Positions 9,118-16,356 of a DNA stretch of 42,136 bases are shown piece by piece. The stretch's first letter is position 1; the number at the start of each line of letters is the position of its first letter. The position numbers were made by a program, and so were the translations under genes. The notes below the pieces were generated by a model, which made no database searches, had not been told where the DNA came from, and saw nothing but the letters and a program-made list of their open reading frames with translations. The DNA comes from Tissierellia bacterium. GTDB taxonomy: Bacteria > Bacillota > Clostridia > Tissierellales > Peptoniphilaceae. The stretch covers positions 1 through 42,136 of the forward strand of contig JAUNVD010000016.1 in the NCBI GenBank assembly GCA_030537855.1, written 5' to 3'.

Positions 9118-10317
9118 ATGAAAGATGTTAGTTATTTAATTATCGGAAATGGAATTGCCGGTCATTCGGCTGCTAAGGAGATTCGAAAAAAAGACAAGGA
9201 TGGATCTATCTTATTAGTAACAAGTGAGAAGAGACATACCTATTTTCGAATTAAGTTGACAGAGTATATTGGTACAGGTTGTGACGAGGAAAAGGCCTAT
9301 GTCAGTAATGAAGATTGGTACAAGAAAAATAACATTGATGTACTCCTAGATACGGAAATGACTGCTTTTGATCCTAAAACAAAAAAGGCAACATTATCCA
9401 ATGGAGAGGAAGTTATTGGGGAAAAGGTATTATTGGCTATGGGAAGTAGCCCATTTATTCCACCTATAAAAGGTGTGGAAAAAGAGGGCGTCTTTGCAAT
9501 GAGAACGATGGAAGACTTAGAAGCATTTTTAGCCTATATTGACGATAAGGAAAAATTAGTTGTTATAGGTGGTGGTTTACTAGGTTTAGAAGCAGCTTAT
9601 TCCATTTTACAAAGGGGAAAGGATGTTACCGTAATTGAATCCTTTGATTATGTTTTGGGACGTCAATTAAATCGTGAACTAGGCCTAGATCTAAATGATG
9701 AATTGGAAGATATGGGGATTCATGTTCGTGCAGGACAAAATACTAAGGAGTTTCAAGGAGATGCTCATGTAGAAAAGGTTATTTTAGAAGATGGAACAGA
9801 GATTGAAACAGATGGTATTTTACTCTCTACAGGAATTCGCCCAAATATAGATTGTATCAAGGATAGCGGTTTAGCTATTCATCGTGGGATTGTGGTAAAC
9901 ACCCACTTAGAAACAGGATACGAAGGAGTCTTTAGTGCAGGAGATATTGCTGAAGTAGACGGAAATATTATGGGACTTTGGACAGCAAGTATGGAAATGG
10001 GACGGATTGCAGGGACAAATATGGTAGAGAAAGATGCTCTAGAATATGAACAGCCAAAACTATTTACCAATCTAGAAATTGGGGATATTCGTATCTTTAG
10101 TTGTGGGGATGTAACACATTATGATGAAATTTATCAATTTGATTCTGGTGATGACCATCATAGAGTGTTTGTGGAAAATAATAAAATTGTTGGTGGAATA
10201 CTAGATGGAGATATTAAAGAAAGAAATAAGATTAAAAAATTAGTATTTTCTCAATCTGATGTTCGGGAATTAGAGTTAGCCTCTATTCCATTTGAATGTA
10301 GAAGAGGGGATTGTTAG
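9118..10317 (+). CDS. FAD-dependent NAD(P)H oxidoreductase (NADH:rubredoxin reductase-like)
   Basis: A two-dinucleotide-domain flavoprotein: the FAD motif GNGIAGHSAA (about 9-18), the NAD(P) motif VIGGGLLGLEAAYS (about 150-163) and the second FAD motif GVFSAGDIAEV (about 264-275). It resembles NADH:rubredoxin oxidoreductases and the small subunit of nitrite reductase type proteins. No redox-active CxxxxC is present near the FAD motif, so it is not a thioredoxin-reductase-type disulfide enzyme. Two cysteines at the very end (FECRRGDC) are unusual and might bind a metal or form a disulfide. The AGGAGG site and 20-base gap place it in the pot transcript. The electron acceptor is unknown. Confidence 0.82.
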   Translation: MKDVSYLIIGNGIAGHSAAKEIRKKDKDGSILLVTSEKRHTYFRIKLTEYIGTGCDEEKAYVSNEDWYKKNNIDVLLDTEMTAFDPKTKKATLSNGEEVIGEKVLLAMGSSPFIPPIKGVEKEGVFAMRTMEDLEAFLAYIDDKEKLVVIGGGLLGLEAAYSILQRGKDVTVIESFDYVLGRQLNRELGLDLNDELEDMGIHVRAGQNTKEFQGDAHVEKVILEDGTEIETDGILLSTGIRPNIDCIKDSGLAIHRGIVVNTHLETGYEGVFSAGDIAEVDGNIMGLWTASMEMGRIAGTNMVEKDALEYEQPKLFTNLEIGDIRIFSCGDVTHYDEIYQFDSGDDHHRVFVENNKIVGGILDGDIKERNKIKKLVFSQSDVRELELASIPFECRRGDC

Positions 10318-10351
10318 ATTTTTAAATATCTTCATGATTATGAAAAAGATA

Positions 10352-10380
10352 TTGACAGAAGAAATATCTTCATGTATCAT
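10352..10380 (+). promoter_or_regulatory. Promoter of the methionine T-box operon
   Basis: TTGACA and TATCAT lie exactly 17 bases apart, a near-perfect vegetative promoter about 30 bases upstream of the T-box leader. A 13-base direct repeat (AAATATCTTCATG) occurs at 10324-10336 and again at 10362-10374, the second copy inside the spacer. Confidence 0.85.
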
Positions 10381-10386
10381 TAGTAC

Positions 10387-10648
10387 AAATATAAAAACTT
10401 ATAAAAAGAAGAGTATTTAATGGAATTGATTACAGAGAACTTCGTTTGGTGAGAGAAGTAGATTGAACATTAAAGAACATGGTCTTTTTTAGGTGATGCT
10501 GAATTTTTTAGGCATCAACGGGTTCGCCCGTTATAGCGATAGGGTATGATAGTACCTGAAGAGGTTATTATTGTGAGATAATAATAAATTAAGGTGGTAA
10601 CACGGAATCTTTAGCTTTCGTCCTTTTCTAGGACGGAAGCTTTTTTAT
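10387..10648 (+). promoter_or_regulatory. T-box riboswitch, methionine (AUG) specifier
   Basis: A T-box leader fills the gap before the sulfhydrylase. In Stem I, AAAAAGA (10403-10409) pairs with TCTTTTT (10483-10489) and TTTAATG (10416-10422) pairs with CATTAAA (10468-10474). They enclose a specifier loop whose 5' side is AGAGTA and whose 3' side is GAACATGG, placing ATG at 10479-10481, followed by a purine as usual. The distal GGTGAGA, the F-box CCGTTA and the T-box AAGGTGGTAACACGG (10591-10605) are all present. The terminator is GCTTTCGTCC pairing with GGACGGAAGC and a T run (10613-10648). Uncharged tRNA-Met should favour antitermination. Confidence 0.93.
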
Positions 10649-10665
10649 TTTATGAAGGAGGAAGT

Positions 10666-11940
10666 ATGAATTATAAAAATCTAGATTTAGAAACCATATG
10701 TGTCCAAGGTGGATATAAACCTAAAAGTGGGGAACCAAGAATTTTACCAATTGTCCAATCTACAACGTTTAAATATGATGATGCAGATGAAGTAGGGGAT
10801 TTATTTGACTTAAAGAAAGAAGGCCATATGTATAGTCGTATTTCTAACCCTACAGTTGCAGCTTTAGAGGAAAAAGTTGCACAACTAGAGGGCGGAGTAT
10901 TAGCTGTTGGAACATCTTCTGGACAATCGGCAACCTTAAATGCTATTTTGACGATTTGTGAATCGGGAGATCATATTGTAGCGATGAATAATTTGTATGG
11001 AGGAACTTATACTTTACTTTCTTCCACCATTAAGAAGTTAGGAATTACAACGACTTTTGTACCTTTAAATGATGAAGAGGAAATTAGGAAAGCCATCAAA
11101 GAAAATACGAAATTAGTATTTGGTGAAACCATTGGAAATCCAGGAGTAGAAGTTTTAGATATCGAAAAAGTAGCTTCCATTGCTCACGAATATGGATTAC
11201 CACTTTTTGTGGATAATACATTTGCAACTCCCTATTTGTGTAGACCTTTCGAGTATGGAGCAGATATTATAACACATTCTACAACAAAGTATTTGGATGG
11301 TCACGCAACATCTGTTGGAGGTATGATAGTTGACAGTGGTAAGTTTCCTTGGGATAATGGTAATTTTCCTGAGTTGACGGATAAAGATCCGAATTACCAT
11401 GGACTAAGTTATACTGAGACTTTTGGTAATCAAGCCTTTGGGGTTAAAGCGAGGGTGGTTTTTATACGTGACTTTGGAAATGTTCTTACTCCATTTCATG
11501 CATTTTTAACAAATTTAGGTTTAGAAACCTTGGCGTTAAGAATGAAAAAACATTCAGAAAATGCCTTAGAAGTGGCTAAGTTTTTAAAGGAACATCCATC
11601 GGTAGAATGGATTCATTATCCAAAACTAGAAGGGGATACCTATTATAATTTAGGAAAAAAATATTTACCAAGAGGAGGTAGTGGAATCATATCTTTTGGA
11701 GTAAAAGGAGGAATAGAAGAAACGAAAAAATGGATTAATCAATTACAATTAGCCTCTTTAGTAGTTCATGTTGGTGATATTCGCACCCATGTTCTTCACC
11801 CTGCTAGTATGACTCATCGCCAGCTTAGTGAAGAAGCCCAAAGAGCTGCTGGGATACTACCTAATATGGTTCGTTTATCCGTTGGAATTGAAAATATAGA
11901 GGATATTATTAAAGATTTGGAAGGTGCTTTTGTAAAATAG
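10666..11940 (+). CDS. metY: O-acetylhomoserine sulfhydrylase (homocysteine synthase)
   Basis: A PLP enzyme of the Cys/Met metabolism family that makes homocysteine from O-acetylhomoserine and sulfide. MKNYKN-like N-terminus aside, the key marks are ETICVQGGYKP, YSRISNPTVAALEEKVAQLE and the PLP lysine in HSTTKYLDGHATSVGGM (K208). The 424-residue length and the inserted segment around 228-250 fit O-acetylhomoserine sulfhydrylases rather than the shorter cystathionine enzymes. It follows the AUG T-box with a GAAGGAGG site and precedes the MetA-aspartokinase gene by 9 bases, so it belongs to a methionine operon. Confidence 0.93.
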   Translation: MNYKNLDLETICVQGGYKPKSGEPRILPIVQSTTFKYDDADEVGDLFDLKKEGHMYSRISNPTVAALEEKVAQLEGGVLAVGTSSGQSATLNAILTICESGDHIVAMNNLYGGTYTLLSSTIKKLGITTTFVPLNDEEEIRKAIKENTKLVFGETIGNPGVEVLDIEKVASIAHEYGLPLFVDNTFATPYLCRPFEYGADIITHSTTKYLDGHATSVGGMIVDSGKFPWDNGNFPELTDKDPNYHGLSYTETFGNQAFGVKARVVFIRDFGNVLTPFHAFLTNLGLETLALRMKKHSENALEVAKFLKEHPSVEWIHYPKLEGDTYYNLGKKYLPRGGSGIISFGVKGGIEETKKWINQLQLASLVVHVGDIRTHVLHPASMTHRQLSEEAQRAAGILPNMVRLSVGIENIEDIIKDLEGAFVK

Positions 11941-11949
11941 GAGGGAATT

Positions 11950-13746
11950 ATGCCACTGATTATACCAAAAGATTTAATTGGAGAAGATATTTTAAAGAGA
12001 GAACGAATTTTTACGATGATGGAAACAGAAGCTCATCATCAAGATATTCGTCCTATTAAAATTGGAATTGTAAATTTAATGCCGAAAAAAGAAGAAACAG
12101 AATTGCAAATACTACGAATGCTTTCTAATTCTGCTCTACAAATTAATATTGATTTAATTCATATGCAAAGTTATAGCTCCAGTAATACAGATCAGCGGCA
12201 TCTTGACAGATTTTACAAAGTTTATGATGATATTAAAGATGAAAAATACGATGCTTTGATTATTACCGGTGCTCCTGTGGAAAAAATGGAATATGAAAGG
12301 ATTATCTATTGGAAAGAATTAAAGAAAATTTTTGATTTTGCAAATAAAAATGTATATTCTACCATGTTTATTTGCTGGTCGGCTCAAGCGGCTCTCCATT
12401 ATTTTTATGATATTCCTAATAATGTTTTAGAGGAAAAATTATTTGGTGTTTTTAAATATGAAAAACAAACAGATCATAAACTTTTAAAGGGTTTTGATGA
12501 TGAGTTTTATATACCTCAATCAAGATACACGTCTGTTAGTGAAGAAAAAGTATTACAATATGAGGATTTGGAAGTTCTTGCAGCAAGAGAGGATACTGGA
12601 GTAAGTATTGCTGCTTCTAAAGACAGTCGATTTATCTTTTCCTTTGGCCATTGGGAATATGATAAGGATACATTGCATCAAGAATATCTTAGAGATATTG
12701 GAAAAAAACTAAAAATTAAACCTCCAAGTAATTATTATCGAGAGGACAATCCAAATAAACCTATTAAAGTTACTTGGCGTTCTGCTGGAAATCTATTTTT
12801 CACTAATTGGCTTAATTATTGTGTTTATCAGGAAACTCCTTATGAATTAGACGAGATTCAAAAGAAAAATGTTTCTAAATTTGGGGGATCTTCCTTAAGT
12901 GATGCAGGTCAATTTAAAAAAGTCAAAGATATTATTCTATCGAAAGATGATCGAGATGTGATTGTAGTTTCTGCACCAGGGAAGCGTCATTTAAATGATA
13001 CAAAGGTTACTGATGATTTGATTCATGTTTCTGAAACAAAAGAAAATATAAAGGAATTAGAAGGTATTGTTCAACGTCTTCAAAATGAGCTTGATTTTTA
13101 TAAAGATGACTTAAATTCTGTTCTAGATTCTATTCAATGTAGATTTTTAAATATAGTCAATGACCTAGATTTAGACGTGGAAGCAAAATCTCATATTTAT
13201 CAAGTTTTTGATAACATCCATTCCATGAATTCTAAAGATGAAATTATTAGTCGTGGTGAATATTTAAATGGTTATTTATTAGCAAAATATTTAAACTATT
13301 CTTTTGTAGATAGTAAAAATCTTATTCTTTTTGATGAAAAAGGAGAGGTAGATATCCATGGAAGTATTCAAAGAATTCAAGATCAATTAAAGGGAAAAAA
13401 TAAGGTGGTTGTACCTGGTTTTTATGGTGAGGATAAAAATGGAAATATCAAAACTTTAGAACGAGGAGGTTCAGACTTAACTGGTTCTTTAATTGCAAGA
13501 GCTCTTCATTCTAATGTTTATGAAAACTGGACAGATGTAAATGGTGTAATGACCGGAGATCCAAAGGTTGATGAAAGGGCAAAGACGATTTCTAAATTAA
13601 ATTATGATGAATTGAAAGAAATTGTGGAAGAAGGGGCAGATATATATTATCCAGATGCAATAGCGCCTTTAAAAGAAAAAAATATAATGATAAGGATTTT
13701 AAACACCAATGATCCTGAATCCCAAGGGACTGAAATTAAAGACTAA
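11950..13746 (+). CDS. Fused homoserine O-acetyltransferase (MetA) and aspartokinase catalytic domain
   Basis: One uninterrupted 598-residue ORF with two enzymes. Residues 1-300 are MetA: catalytic Cys142 in FICWSAQAA, the His234/Glu236 pair in FGHWEYD, and Glu111 in TGAPVEKME. In known MetA proteins Glu at 111 goes with acetyl-CoA and Gly with succinyl-CoA, so acetyl is predicted. Residues 308-598 are an aspartate kinase catalytic domain: KFGGSSL (310-316), SRGEYL (435-440), VVPGFYG, ERGGSDLTGSLIARAL (504-519) and WTDVNGVMTGDP (527-538). The chain stops where the ACT regulatory domains normally begin. It is 9 bases after metY under the methionine T-box. The absence of ACT domains suggests control at the RNA level rather than by feedback; that is inference. 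Confidence 0.93.
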   Translation: MPLIIPKDLIGEDILKRERIFTMMETEAHHQDIRPIKIGIVNLMPKKEETELQILRMLSNSALQINIDLIHMQSYSSSNTDQRHLDRFYKVYDDIKDEKYDALIITGAPVEKMEYERIIYWKELKKIFDFANKNVYSTMFICWSAQAALHYFYDIPNNVLEEKLFGVFKYEKQTDHKLLKGFDDEFYIPQSRYTSVSEEKVLQYEDLEVLAAREDTGVSIAASKDSRFIFSFGHWEYDKDTLHQEYLRDIGKKLKIKPPSNYYREDNPNKPIKVTWRSAGNLFFTNWLNYCVYQETPYELDEIQKKNVSKFGGSSLSDAGQFKKVKDIILSKDDRDVIVVSAPGKRHLNDTKVTDDLIHVSETKENIKELEGIVQRLQNELDFYKDDLNSVLDSIQCRFLNIVNDLDLDVEAKSHIYQVFDNIHSMNSKDEIISRGEYLNGYLLAKYLNYSFVDSKNLILFDEKGEVDIHGSIQRIQDQLKGKNKVVVPGFYGEDKNGNIKTLERGGSDLTGSLIARALHSNVYENWTDVNGVMTGDPKVDERAKTISKLNYDELKEIVEEGADIYYPDAIAPLKEKNIMIRILNTNDPESQGTEIKD

Positions 13747-13761
13747 GGTAGAAGGGGAAGT

Positions 13762-13790
13762 AAGGAAAAATTCTTAACTTTTTCTTTGTT
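13762..13790 (+). terminator. Weak possible terminator after the methionine operon
   Basis: AAGGAAAAA can pair with TTTTTCTTT across an eight-base loop, followed by GTTTCTT. The stem is A-T rich and the T run is broken, so this is a weak candidate. Confidence 0.3.
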
Positions 13791-13915
13791 TCTTAGCTAA
13801 TTCTTCATGAATCAATGGTAGAAAAAGAAATAACTATAGGATTTTCCACGATTCCATGGTATGATATAAAATATATAACCTATATTTGAACTTTGGAAAG
13901 ACGGAGGATTGTGGA

Positions 13916-14947
13916 ATGAACAGAAAATTGAAGAATATAGTAATTTTTGGAATTTTTCTCTTACTTCTATTCTTGTCCACATTTAGTAGTTTTTTTGGTA
14001 CAGAATATAATTGGCCATTAGCATCTAATCGAAGTACTTCTTTTGATGGATTAATTTTTGATGAGCCAGCAAATGTATCGAATTTAAATGTGACACGATC
14101 AGTACGGGAAGAGGAAGGGAATGTCCTAATTAAATATGATGTGGGATTCTCTTATACAGGTGAACCATCAAATATGCGGATTTTAGGCACCCCGGTAAGA
14201 CAAATTTATTTCCCGGAAGATGTCCAGCCCCGAAAGAGTAATGTAACCCTTAAAGGGGAATATGGGAAAGTTAACGAAAATTTATTTACTAAGTTAAAGT
14301 TAAAAGATTTGTATACGAAAAGAGACGACTATGGGTTTACGACTAATTCTGAACTTAGAGTTCCGATGCGAGAAGCAATCAAAGATTATAAGTTTACCGT
14401 ATATGAATCTCCAAGATCATTAGTTTATCGTGGTAAAACTAAACTTGCTGATACTGCAGTATTTTTAACAAATGGTCGAATTGAAAAATTTACTGATGCA
14501 AAATTAGCAGAAGAAAAATCAGGGATTAGCCCTTCAACTAAAACAGACAGTCAATCAGGATTATATATTAATTCCTTAGAGTTAATACATGATAAAGCTG
14601 TAAAGAATTTATCTCTTGTGGCAAATATTAATTCTGTGTTATTTATTGGGTCTACTTTAGTTTTATTAGTACTTTTATGGTTAGATAAAGAAAAACTACA
14701 ACCTTTATATATGGTACTTATGATGATTATATTGGTTACCTTCCATCGATTTATCGACTCTGGTGTATCAACAAAGGCAGTACTGTTAATCTATCCAATC
14801 TATGCTTTTATAGCTGCTTGCTTATCTAAGCTTATGGGTAAAGATGAAATTTGGTTGAGTAAAAATGAGTTAAAACAATCAATAGGGTTTACAATTATTT
14901 TCTTTGTATTAATACTTATTATAATTATTATACCAAGAGCATTTTAA
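13916..14947 (+). CDS. Unrecognised membrane protein with large extracytoplasmic domain
   Basis: I do not recognise a family. The 343-residue protein has an N-terminal membrane segment (about 5-24), an exposed region of about 220 residues predicted outside the cell, then about four membrane segments in the last 110 residues (VLFIGSTLVLLVLLWL, LYMVLMMIILVTF, AVLLIYPIYAFIAACL, IGFTIIFFVLILIIIIIP). The layout resembles an inner-membrane stress or envelope protein, but no catalytic motif is visible. I chose ATG 13916, eight bases after the GGAGG at 13903-13907. It stands alone, with its own terminator just downstream. Confidence 0.75.
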   Translation: MNRKLKNIVIFGIFLLLLFLSTFSSFFGTEYNWPLASNRSTSFDGLIFDEPANVSNLNVTRSVREEEGNVLIKYDVGFSYTGEPSNMRILGTPVRQIYFPEDVQPRKSNVTLKGEYGKVNENLFTKLKLKDLYTKRDDYGFTTNSELRVPMREAIKDYKFTVYESPRSLVYRGKTKLADTAVFLTNGRIEKFTDAKLAEEKSGISPSTKTDSQSGLYINSLELIHDKAVKNLSLVANINSVLFIGSTLVLLVLLWLDKEKLQPLYMVLMMIILVTFHRFIDSGVSTKAVLLIYPIYAFIAACLSKLMGKDEIWLSKNELKQSIGFTIIFFVLILIIIIIPRAF

Positions 14948-14950
14948 TAG

Positions 14951-14988
14951 AAAGCGGACAAATCACCATTGTCCGCTTTATTTTATAT
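14951..14988 (+). terminator. Intrinsic terminator after the membrane protein gene
   Basis: AAAGCGGACA (14951-14960) pairs perfectly with TGTCCGCTTT across a nine-base loop, followed by ATTTTAT. Confidence 0.88.
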
Positions 14989-15013
14989 TTATAGGATAAC
15001 GCTATCAGAAAGT

Positions 15014-15042
15014 TTGAATTTTTAAATCTTATCAGTTATAAT
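15014..15042 (+). promoter_or_regulatory. Promoter of the BMP binding protein
   Basis: TTGAAT and a perfect TATAAT are 17 bases apart, about 29 bases before the ATG. The leader is short and I see no purine riboswitch in it. Confidence 0.8.
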
Positions 15043-15070
15043 GTATGTATCATATTAAAAGGGGGAAATT

Positions 15071-16204
15071 ATGAAAAACATGAAAAAGAAATCTCTGTTC
15101 TTAGCAATTGTACTAATTCTGTCTTTTGCATTGGTAGCTTGTGGTGGAGGTAATAGTCCTAACAACGCGAATAATGCTGGAAATAACGGAAATAATGCAG
15201 AAGCTAATAACAATGCCGAAGGCGCTGATGAAGGTACTGGCGAAGGCGGACAGTATACGGAGAAAGTTGGTTTTGTAACTGACGAAGGTGGAGTTAATGA
15301 CCAATCTTTTAACCAAGGAGTTTGGGAAGGTCTTCAAAAGGCAAAAGATGATTTCGGAACAGAAGTATCCTATGTGGAATCACATCAAGCAGACGAATAC
15401 TCTCCAAATATGGAAACATTATTAGATGATGATAATGCAGTAATCGTAGCAGCAGGTTTTAAACTTGGGGATGCCATCTTGGAGAAGGCAAATAATAATC
15501 CGGATGTAAACTTTGCAATCGTGGATATGGCTTACGACGAATGTCCTGACAACTTAGTAGGAATTTTGTTTAAGCAAGAACAACCTTCCTTCCTTGTTGG
15601 TTATATTGCTGGTCTTACTACAGAAACTGGAAAAGTTGGGTTTGTAGGTGGACAAGAAGGAAATATTATCTGGGCATTTGACTACGGATATGAAGCTGGA
15701 GTTCAGTATGCAGCAAAAGAACTTGGAAAAGAAATTGAAGTAGTAAAACAATATGTTGGAAACTTCTCTGATGCTGCAAAAGGTAAATCCATTGCTTCTA
15801 CCATGTACAATGGTGGATGTGACGTAGTGTTCCATGCAGCTGGTGGAGCTGGAGATGGAGTTATTGAAGCAGCAAAAGAAGCTGACAAATGGGTAATTGG
15901 TGTAGACCGTGACCAAAATGATATGGCTCCTGATAATGTGTTAACTTCAGCAATGAAGAGAGCAGATGTAGCAGTTTATAATGTTGTTAAAGACTTAGCA
16001 AGTGGGAAAGAATTCCCAGGTGGAAGTACGATTGTCTATGGTTTGGAAAATGATGGTGCAGTAGATATTGCTCCAACTTCCGACAAGAATGTAAAACCTG
16101 AAATCTTAGAAAAGATTGATGGTCTTAAGGAAAAAATTATCAACGAAGAAATTGTTGTACCTGTAAATGAAGAAACATATAAAGAATTTGCAGAAACTCT
16201 ATAA
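15071..16204 (+). CDS. BMP-family ABC transporter substrate-binding lipoprotein (nucleoside type)
   Basis: The 377-residue binding protein has a lipoprotein signal ending ALVAC (Cys24). A low-complexity linker rich in Asn, Gly and Glu (about 27-64) precedes the BMP (basic membrane protein) domain. The latter has KVGFVTDEGGVNDQSFNQGV, KVGFVGGQEGNIIWAFDYGY and VVFHAAGGAGDGVIEAAKEA, typical of proteins that bind purine nucleosides. The nucleoside specificity is a family expectation. A strong GGGGG site precedes the ATG. It is separated from its transporter genes by a terminator, so the binding protein is probably made in excess. Confidence 0.92.
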   Translation: MKNMKKKSLFLAIVLILSFALVACGGGNSPNNANNAGNNGNNAEANNNAEGADEGTGEGGQYTEKVGFVTDEGGVNDQSFNQGVWEGLQKAKDDFGTEVSYVESHQADEYSPNMETLLDDDNAVIVAAGFKLGDAILEKANNNPDVNFAIVDMAYDECPDNLVGILFKQEQPSFLVGYIAGLTTETGKVGFVGGQEGNIIWAFDYGYEAGVQYAAKELGKEIEVVKQYVGNFSDAAKGKSIASTMYNGGCDVVFHAAGGAGDGVIEAAKEADKWVIGVDRDQNDMAPDNVLTSAMKRADVAVYNVVKDLASGKEFPGGSTIVYGLENDGAVDIAPTSDKNVKPEILEKIDGLKEKIINEEIVVPVNEETYKEFAETL

Positions 16205-16225
16205 TGTGTAAGATATAGTAATTAG

Positions 16226-16262
16226 AAAGCATCTCAAGTAATATTGAGATGCTTTTTCTTTT
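16226..16262 (+). terminator. Terminator between the BMP binding protein and its ABC transporter genes
   Basis: AAAGCATCTCAA (16226-16237) pairs perfectly with TTGAGATGCTTT (16244-16255) across six bases, then TTCTTTTC. Partial readthrough or the downstream -10 at 16323 could feed the transporter genes. Confidence 0.88.
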
Positions 16263-16322
16263 CATTTAAGAAGGATTTTAGGAGTTTAGTGATATATTCT
16301 TTTAATAATTCTCTAGCTATAG

Positions 16323-16328
16323 TATAAT
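16323..16328 (+). promoter_or_regulatory. Possible -10 element of the ATPase-permease genes
   Basis: A TATAAT hexamer lies 34 bases before the GTG start, after the upstream terminator. I find no good -35 at 17 bases (TTTTAA), so the promoter is probable but weak. Confidence 0.4.
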
Positions 16329-16356
16329 AGTCTTAGTATTTGTGAGGAGGGAAAAC

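Noticed and set aside
14988-15070. Purine riboswitch before the BMP binding protein
   Set aside because: The leader after the TATAAT promoter is under 30 bases and has no room for one.
15554-15916. Minus-strand reading frames inside the BMP binding protein gene
   Set aside because: They are antisense to a clear coding region and have composition typical of mirror frames.
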